Source: Auxenochlorella pyrenoidosa (Eukaryota; Chlorophyta; Trebouxiophyceae; Chlorellales; Chlorellaceae). From it: DNA of 13,172 nucleotides. The stretch is taken from positions 70,961-84,132 of the forward strand of contig KQ481956.1 of assembly GCA_001430745.1 (NCBI GenBank). The letters run 5' to 3'. Position numbers and translations under genes: made by a program. Shown piece by piece: positions 8,604-13,172 of this stretch. Each line of letters begins with the position of its first letter. The stretch's first letter is position 1. Under the pieces are notes generated by a model. It searched no databases. It saw only the letters and a list, made by a program, of their open reading frames with translations, and was not told the origin of the DNA.

Positions 8604-10421
8604 ATGGGGAGGTCTCGCAGCAGGGACAGGGACAGCCGGCGTGACAGGAGAGAGCGGCGGCGGCACTCAAGGAGCCGCAGCAGACGGCGGTGAGTTTGAT
8701 GCGATTATCATGCACGATGCATGAAGGAGAGGGGCTAATGGCTCTTCTGGAGCACGCACGAGTGCACGAGCTTTTCGCTTGGTCTCCTGCCTCATCCTGC
8801 AGGGACAGGGGCTCTCGCAGAGATCGCTCGCGGTCAAGAGATCGCAGTGGGGACCGGCGGCGGCACGGCAGCAGCAGGAGTCGCAGCAGGGAGCGCCGGC
8901 GTGAGCGGCGGCGGGACAGAAGCAATGAGCGAGGCAGCCGGCGCTCAGGCTCCCGCTCCCGCTCTCGGTCGCCCAGGCGCTCGGCGTCGCGCAGTCCACA
9001 GTGGGGCCGCAGCCCACAGAGGGGCCGCAGCCCACAGGCGTCGGAACGAGACCGTGAGCAACGGCGTGGCGATGCTGGTGGCGGCGGCTCATCTCCGCCA
9101 CCTCGCAGCCCCTCCCAAGATGCCAAAGAGAAGGCACGGGCGGAGATGGAGGCCAAGGCTCGCGCTCTACGCGAGGAGGAGCGCCGCAGGTGGGCGCGCT
9201 GGCTCACCAGTTGCCCGCGGACGGCAGCCTGGGCAGCCAGGGCGGCCTGCCTGCACATCGTGGCCATGCCACCGCCGCTGCTGGGTGTCGCGGCCTGCCA
9301 GGTTCGACAGCCAAGCGGCTTTTGGATCCAAGCATTGGTACGCTTAGTAACTTGGTGCCCTTTTTAAAAAGGACACCAGTGTTTCACCTCCTGTCGCCTG
9401 GGCTTCCTGTGCCCCCCCCCCCGCTCCCGGATGCGCAGGAAGCTGGCCGAGCTGGAGGCCAAGCTGATAGAGGAGGAGGCAGCGGCTCGCATCACCGCCG
9501 CGGTTGAGGCCAAGGTGGCCGAGGCCCTGGCCAGCGAGGCGGTGCAGCAGAGCCTGCAGCGGCGGCTGGAAGAGGAGCGGGCGCAGCTGGAGCAACAGGT
9601 GGGGAGGGGGGGCGGGCCCAGGTTACAAGGGGCGGGGACGGTGGACATCGTGGAGACTGTCGGCAGGCAGACTGTACAGGGATTGAAACGGAGGGCTGCA
9701 GTGTGGCACAAGATAAGCCGGCCCCTTTCCCTGCCCTCTGGACCTGCCGCATTAAGCGCGAGCTCCGCTGGCAGCGGGCCGACCGCCACTGAGGCGCAAC
9801 GACCTGCCCCCCCCCCCCCCCCTGGTGCACAGGTGAACGAGGAGCTGGAGCGCGAGCGTCAGGCTGCGGAGGAGGCGGAGCGGCAGCGGCGCGAGGCGCT
9901 CGAGGCGCAGAGGGCGCAGCTGCGGCGACTGGAGGAGGAGCGGCGGGCGGCGGAGGAGGCCAGCAAGGCGCGGGCAGAGGCGGAGGAGGCGGCGGAGGCG
10001 GCCCGGCGCTTCCAGGAGCTGCAGGTGGGGGCTTGGGTGGTGCTGTCGGGCAAGGCTCCCTTGGCAGCAGGGCAGCTCAGCGTGGGTGGTGCCAGCCGGC
10101 AGACTCCAACTGAGGTTTGTGCCCATGGCACGGCAACTTCCATGGCCTCCCTGCTTCGTGGCCATGCCACCCCCCACCACCGGCCCTGGCCCTGCACCCT
10201 GTGTCCGTGCACTGCCGCCCTTGTTTCCGCCCAAGCAGGCACCTGAGCGAGCTGGGAAGCCAATCGCCCATTAAGGTCCCCCCACCCGCCCTGCTCTGCA
10301 GGCCAAGATGCGGGAAGCGGAGGAGCGGCGGCGGCAGGAGGCGCAGGCGGAGAAGGAGCGGCGGACGGCCAGGGGCGGCGCCGCGGCGCCGCGGCCCAAA
10401 TTCTCCTTCAAGCTGGGGTAG
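8604..10421 (+). CDS. ARGLU1: ARGLU1-like RS-domain and coiled-coil protein, five exons
   Basis: A nuclear RNA-processing protein. In animals ARGLU1 acts as a splicing modulator and transcription coactivator; here that role is inferred by homology. Exons: 8604-8689, 8803-9189, 9439-9598, 9833-10024, 10302-10421, all GT-AG, joined frame 314 aa (human about 273). Residues 1 to about 125 are rich in Arg-Ser, Arg-Asp and Arg-Glu pairs (for example RSRSRDRDSRRDR), including a near-perfect 18-bp tandem repeat encoding SPQxGR at about 93-107. After residue 140 comes a long charged helix (KLAELEAKLIEEEAAARITA, then Glu/Arg/Ala/Gln-rich heptads) predicted as coiled coil. The C-terminus PRPKFSFKLG mirrors the PKLSFSLK end of ARGLU1 and is the best evidence for the family. 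ATG 8604 has context gccATGg and gives MGRSRSRDRD, a typical start. A generic SR-like or caldesmon-like coiled coil is the alternative, but domain order and C-terminus favour ARGLU1. Confidence 0.82.
8993..9037 (+). repeat. 18-bp tandem repeat in the RS domain (2.5 copies)
   Basis: Units at 8993-9010 and 9011-9028 plus a half unit 9029-9037, with core cccacagnggggccgcag. Each full unit encodes Ser-Pro-Gln-Trp/Arg-Gly-Arg. The copies are nearly identical in DNA, which suggests recent duplication within the coding exon. Confidence 0.85.
9353..9378. repeat. 26-bp near-perfect palindrome in ARGLU1-like intron 2
   Basis: Inverted repeat centred between 9365 and 9366: TGGTG-C-CCTTTTT / AAAAAGG-A-CACCA. 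Twelve of thirteen pairs match; the only mismatch is C9358 against A9373. The centre is pure A/T in very GC-rich DNA. It lies within intron 2 (9190-9438), 60 nt before the acceptor. Confidence 0.9.
9412..9422 (+). repeat. C11 run before the exon 3 acceptor
   Basis: Eleven C in a row, 15 nt upstream of the exon 3 boundary at 9439, in the polypyrimidine-tract position. Confidence 0.8.
9807..9822 (+). repeat. C16 run before the exon 4 acceptor
   Basis: Sixteen C in a row ending 10 nt before exon 4 (9833). This is an extreme polypyrimidine tract made of C only. Confidence 0.8.
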
Positions 10422-10580
10422 AACCTCCGTGGGTGCATGCTTGCCCACAATGACTGACTCTGCAGAGCGTGCTCGGCAGTGTTTCTGCCTGGACACATTT
10501 ACTACCTCTGTGCTGGCAAATCCCGCTCTTGTGTGCAAGCTCCACTTCTTTGCCAAGGGTGTGCAGCTATCACAACAGCC

Positions 10581-10596
10581 GGGGGGGGGGGGGGGG
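10581..10596 (+). repeat. G16 homopolymer
   Basis: Sixteen G in a row, 160 bp after the ARGLU1-like stop codon. On the sense strand it cannot be a polypyrimidine tract, unlike the C runs inside the introns. It could form a G-quadruplex in the 3' UTR. Confidence 0.8.
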
Positions 10597-11149
10597 CACC
10601 GTGGGGCTTTGGGGTGGCAGCGATCTGTTGGCATCGGGCGTTCCTGCATCCTGGCATTCCAACGCTGATGGTTGCAGCAAATGGAGGGGCTGCTGTAGGG
10701 GCCAGCAGCAGGTGCGCCGCGGCCAGCCTTTTAAACGCACGCTGCGGTTGCAACTGTTCCTCTGCTGTTTGACATTTCAAGCTCCTGTCAGCGGGACAGG
10801 CTCACATGAGTGATCAGTCCTGCACTGTCTACCTGTGCATGGCGCATCTTGCCTTGGCATGCACCCCCCACATGTGGCGCAAGCAATACTCCCTGCACCT
10901 GTGCACAGAGCGTTGCTGGATGCCTCGGCTATCATGGTCAGCCTAGCAACGGCCGCCGAGAGGGGACTGGTACGGTGCAACACCCTGCGTGCTGGCCTGT
11001 CTGGCTATGCATGCAGTGCGACAGGGGCAGCATGCTTTTCCCCCTCCAGCACTGACGCCAAGACGTTATGCTTGGAAACCAGCAGCCATGAAACATGGTC
11101 ACCGAGCTAGCCAAGTGCTGTCCAGACAAAGTACTAAATCAATGATGGA

Positions 11150-11169
11150 GGAAAAAAATCCTTTTTTCC
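11150..11169. repeat. A/T hairpin: eight-bp arms, four-base loop
   Basis: GGAAAAAA (11150-11157) and TTTTTTCC (11162-11169) are exact inverted repeats around ATCC. The surrounding DNA is unusually A/T-rich for the window. Confidence 0.8.
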
Positions 11170-11191
11170 AATTATTCCTAGGCCGTTCATT

Positions 11192-11207
11192 GCCTGAGGT
11201 CTCAGGC
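11192..11207. repeat. 16-bp palindrome with a 2-bp spacer
   Basis: GCCTGAG (11192-11198) and CTCAGGC (11201-11207) are exact inverted repeats separated by GT. Such a short spacer suits a dimeric DNA-binding site better than an RNA hairpin. A perfect 8-bp palindrome GATGCATC follows at 11213-11220. Confidence 0.8.
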
Positions 11208-11242
11208 CTGTTGATGCATCGCTGGAACGAAATTCTTGTCCT

Positions 11243-11247
11243 TGTAA
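11243..11247 (+). promoter_or_regulatory. Candidate polyadenylation signal for the ARGLU1-like gene
   Basis: The first exact TGTAA that I see on the plus strand downstream of the ARGLU1-like stop codon, about 820 nt away. This implies a long but possible algal 3' UTR. Weak, because a degenerate signal could lie closer. Confidence 0.3.
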
Positions 11248-11759
11248 TATCGTGTCGATGAGCAAGCTGGACACAATCGAGCATGGCCCACGCTGCCGAC
11301 CCGCAGTGGGCGACGAGCCGGCGGGCGGCCGCAGCGTGCTGCTCTGGCACTTGGCGCGGCACTGTGCACACCCACGTGCTGTGTCAGCCGCCTGTGTTCA
11401 ATTCCTTCTCGCATCGCATTCAGTCTGAAGTGAAGCCGCTAGCGTAAACGACGGGCGAGGCTTGAGGCGCGCAAGGAGAGCGCCGTGCCGTTTTACCCTC
11501 TAGTAGTGTCGACAGGGTGCGGAAAGGGACTGCATGCGCACAGAAGGACGGCGAGGGGTTGCAGGGGCAGCGTGGCCTGCCTGCATGACTCTCGGGGCGC
11601 CTGCCGGCCTGTTCGAAAGTTGATACAGCTGCAATAGCCTAAACAATCCATCACCGCCGGCAGCGCTGAAGTCAGGCCTGCTGCTACTGCCGCCGCCGCC
11701 GCTGCCGCCTGCCTGCCCACAAGCCCTCGCTGCTCCCTGTGCGCCCGCAGGGTGCAGCC

Positions 11760-12525
11760 ATGATCATCCCAGTCAGGTGCGCCCGGGGACTTGGTCCCGA
11801 TGCTGTTGCCATGCAGGTGCTGCCCCTCGCCATCAGCGCGCAGTGGGCTCTTCGCCGCTGCTTGCCTGGCAGGGCCACCCTTCTCAAGTCCAAGCCCCCC
11901 ACCCCGTTGCGCTGCCTGCCGGCCCGGCCACCCTTCTCCGCTTGCAGGTGCTTCACATGCGGGAAGGTGATTGGCAACAAGTGGGAGACGTACCTGGATC
12001 TGCTGCAGGCAGAGTACTCGGAGGGGTGAGCGCTTGCCAGCCTGGGCGAGGCCGCGGGCCGCTCCCGCCCCCCCTTGGTTCAGGCTCAACTGCCTGCCGG
12101 GTGCAAAGCTTGCACTGCCTCCCCTCAAATGGTGACGGCATCGCACCAGCTGCCACTGCTGAGCAGCCGGCCTTGCCCGCCTGCATGCGGCATGATTTGC
12201 CCACTGCTCCCCCGGCCCCCCGCAGCGACGCCATGGACGCGCTTGGGCTGAACCGCTACTGCTGCCGCCGCATGATCATGGTAAGAGGCCGGGCCCTCCA
12301 ATGGTAGGCTGTACCAGCCTCCAAGCAGACAGGCTGCATTCCCGCCCAGCAGCAGGCCGCGCGACCTGCCGCCCAGCTGCTCCGGTCCCCACCCGGCCCG
12401 CCGGTTCTGCCTGCCCGCCCTCGCCGCAGACGCACGTCGACCTCATTGAGAAGCTGCTCAACTACAACACGCTGGAGCGGGCGCCGCCGCAGTCCACCAC
12501 CGGCGGCGCGCCCTCGGGCCAGTGA
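11760..12525 (+). CDS. RPB10: RNA polymerases I/II/III subunit RPB10 (RPABC5), four exons
   Basis: A small zinc-binding subunit shared by the three nuclear RNA polymerases and needed for their assembly. Exons 11760-11776, 11948-12025, 12226-12280 and 12430-12525, all GT-AG, joined frame 81 aa. The first exon is only 17 bp and encodes MIIPV plus two bases of Arg6. The protein is almost the textbook sequence: [32 protein letters not shown], then [16 protein letters not shown]. The zinc site is the atypical CX2C...CC motif: Cys7, Cys10, Cys44, Cys45. The usual length is about 65-71 aa; here a Pro/Ser/Thr/Gly tail follows LNYNTLE and adds roughly ten residues. An acceptor-like sequence (gcgcccgcag) ends at 11750, ten bases before the ATG, so a 5' UTR intron is possible. 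Confidence 0.97.
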
Positions 12526-12606
12526 AGGCGCCGCGCCGCGCCCTGGGCGTGGCTGCTGTACACTAGGGCTCTGACCTGACAGATCTGGAATTGACTGCAG
12601 CGGTTC

Positions 12607-12611
12607 TTACA
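12607..12611 (-). promoter_or_regulatory. Polyadenylation signal TGTAA for histidinol dehydrogenase
   Basis: TTACA on the plus strand is TGTAA on the minus strand, about 210 nt beyond the histidinol dehydrogenase stop codon. It lies past the RPB10 signal, so the two predicted transcripts overlap tail to tail. Confidence 0.5.
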
Positions 12612-12648
12612 GATGAGTGAATGAGTGTGGGAGTTATGCTTAGGCAGG

Positions 12649-12653
12649 TGTAA
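12649..12653 (+). promoter_or_regulatory. Polyadenylation signal TGTAA for RPB10
   Basis: An exact TGTAA on the plus strand about 125 nt after the RPB10 stop codon. Spacing and strand fit a green-algal poly(A) signal. Confidence 0.6.
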
Positions 12654-12819
12654 CAGAGCGAACAAAAGGAGCGGGAGGTGTCAGCGAAGTGGTACACGAG
12701 GCAAGCGAGGACAGACAAGGACACTGCCGGTGGCCGAACGCCAGGTTGCAGCCAGGGACGTCGGTGGTCAACAGAGCAAGCAGCAGGGGCAGGTGGGCCT
12801 GCACGCCCCGCCCCGCGCC

Positions 12820-13165
12820 TCAGTCAAACTTGTCGGGGGAGGAGAGGCCCAGGCGCAGCGTGACGGCGCGGCGGTGCGCATCCAGCCCCTCCACCTCAGC
12901 CATCTTGGCCACCGCCGGCCCCAGCGCCGCCAGCCCCTCTGCGCTCAGCTCCTGCACCGTCATCCACTTCTGGAAGGTGTCCAGCCCCACGCCGCTGTAC
13001 ATGCGCGCGTAGCCGTAGGTGGGCAGCGTGTGGTTGGTGCCCGAGGCGTAGTCGCCCACCGACTCCGGGGTGTAGCGCCCCAGGAAGACGCTGCCCGCGT
13101 GCTGCAGCAGCGGCAGCCACGACTCGGCGTCGCCGCAGTTGATGATCAGGTGCTCGGGGGCGTAC
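12820..13165 (-). CDS. HDH: Histidinol dehydrogenase, last exon (gene continues off the right edge)
   Basis: Catalyses the last two oxidations of histidine synthesis, L-histidinol to L-histidine with two NAD+; in plants and algae this occurs in the plastid. The visible 114 residues are the C-terminal quarter of the enzyme. They begin with YAPEHLI, which holds the catalytic Glu-His pair (Glu326/His327 in the bacterial enzyme). Next come [19 protein letters not shown], with the zinc-ligand Asp (Asp360) and His (His367), and [18 protein letters not shown], with the last zinc-ligand His (His419). The stop codon is at 12822-12820. A likely acceptor (ggggcag) ends at 13166, so only seven bases of the preceding intron are in the window. 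The alternative, that the exon continues, cannot be excluded from seven bases. The plastid targeting peptide would be outside the window. Confidence 0.95.
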
Positions 13166-13172
13166 CTGCCCC

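Larger units (their letters stand above)
10422..11759 (+). other. Gene-free stretch between the ARGLU1-like gene and RPB10
   Basis: About 1.3 kb with only short frames in all six readings, none with a recognisable motif. It should hold the ARGLU1-like 3' UTR and the RPB10 promoter and leader. Visible contents are a G16 run (10581-10596), an A/T-richer block at about 11120-11260 with several inverted repeats, a TGTAA at 11243-11247, and a GCC-repeat patch near 11688-11707. I see no tRNA or snRNA that I can name. Confidence 0.55.

Noticed and set aside
8446..9267. Long minus-strand frame opposite the RS domain
   Set aside because: It is the antisense of an Arg/Ser-rich exon and gives low-complexity Leu/Arg/Ser. 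The plus strand has clear splice junctions and the ARGLU1 C-terminus.
9290..9320. GGTTCGA sequence suggesting a tRNA T-loop in ARGLU1-like intron 2
   Set aside because: The flanking bases do not form a T-stem, and no acceptor, D or anticodon arm can be built around it.
11493..12146. 217-codon minus-strand frame over the RPB10 promoter and exons 1-2
   Set aside because: No recognisable motif. It overlaps RPB10 exons whose plus-strand protein is unmistakable.

Overview
The window is GC-rich nuclear DNA from a eukaryote, most likely a trebouxiophyte green alga of the Chlorella/Micractinium type. The evidence is: genes broken by many introns of about 100-280 bp; strong codon bias to G/C; proteins that look plant-like or algal; glutamine and alanine repeats; and TGTAA motifs (the green-algal polyadenylation signal) just downstream of several stop codons. 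The organism call is inference. I see no prokaryotic operon, transposon, CRISPR array or viral gene.

Layout from left to right: (1) about 1-1049, minus strand, a partial Gln-rich protein of unknown function. (2) 1587-4019, minus, a six-exon gene for GPI mannosyltransferase 3 (PIGB, family GT22). (3) 4327-8357, plus, a 14-exon gene for a secreted purple acid phosphatase. It is divergent from PIGB across a promoter gap of about 300 bp. Three of its 13 introns appear to use GC-AG splice sites. (4) 8604-10421, plus, a five-exon gene for an RS-domain plus coiled-coil protein that I identify as an ARGLU1 homologue. (5) 10422-11759, about 1.3 kb with no supportable coding gene, holding a G16 run and a cluster of inverted repeats. 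(6) 11760-12525, plus, a four-exon gene for RNA polymerase subunit RPB10/RPABC5. (7) 12820-13165, minus, the last exon of histidinol dehydrogenase, which continues off the right edge. RPB10 and histidinol dehydrogenase converge, and their predicted 3' ends overlap.

Exon structures were worked out by hand from family conservation, reading phase and splice signals. The spliced frames close exactly: PIGB 598 aa, phosphatase 618 aa, ARGLU1-like 314 aa, RPB10 81 aa. The genes have unrelated housekeeping roles (GPI-anchor synthesis, phosphate scavenging, pre-mRNA processing, transcription, histidine synthesis) and do not form one pathway. I found no convincing new multi-gene system. The observations most worth a second look are the three GC-AG introns in one gene and a 26-bp AT-core palindrome inside intron 2 of the ARGLU1-like gene.
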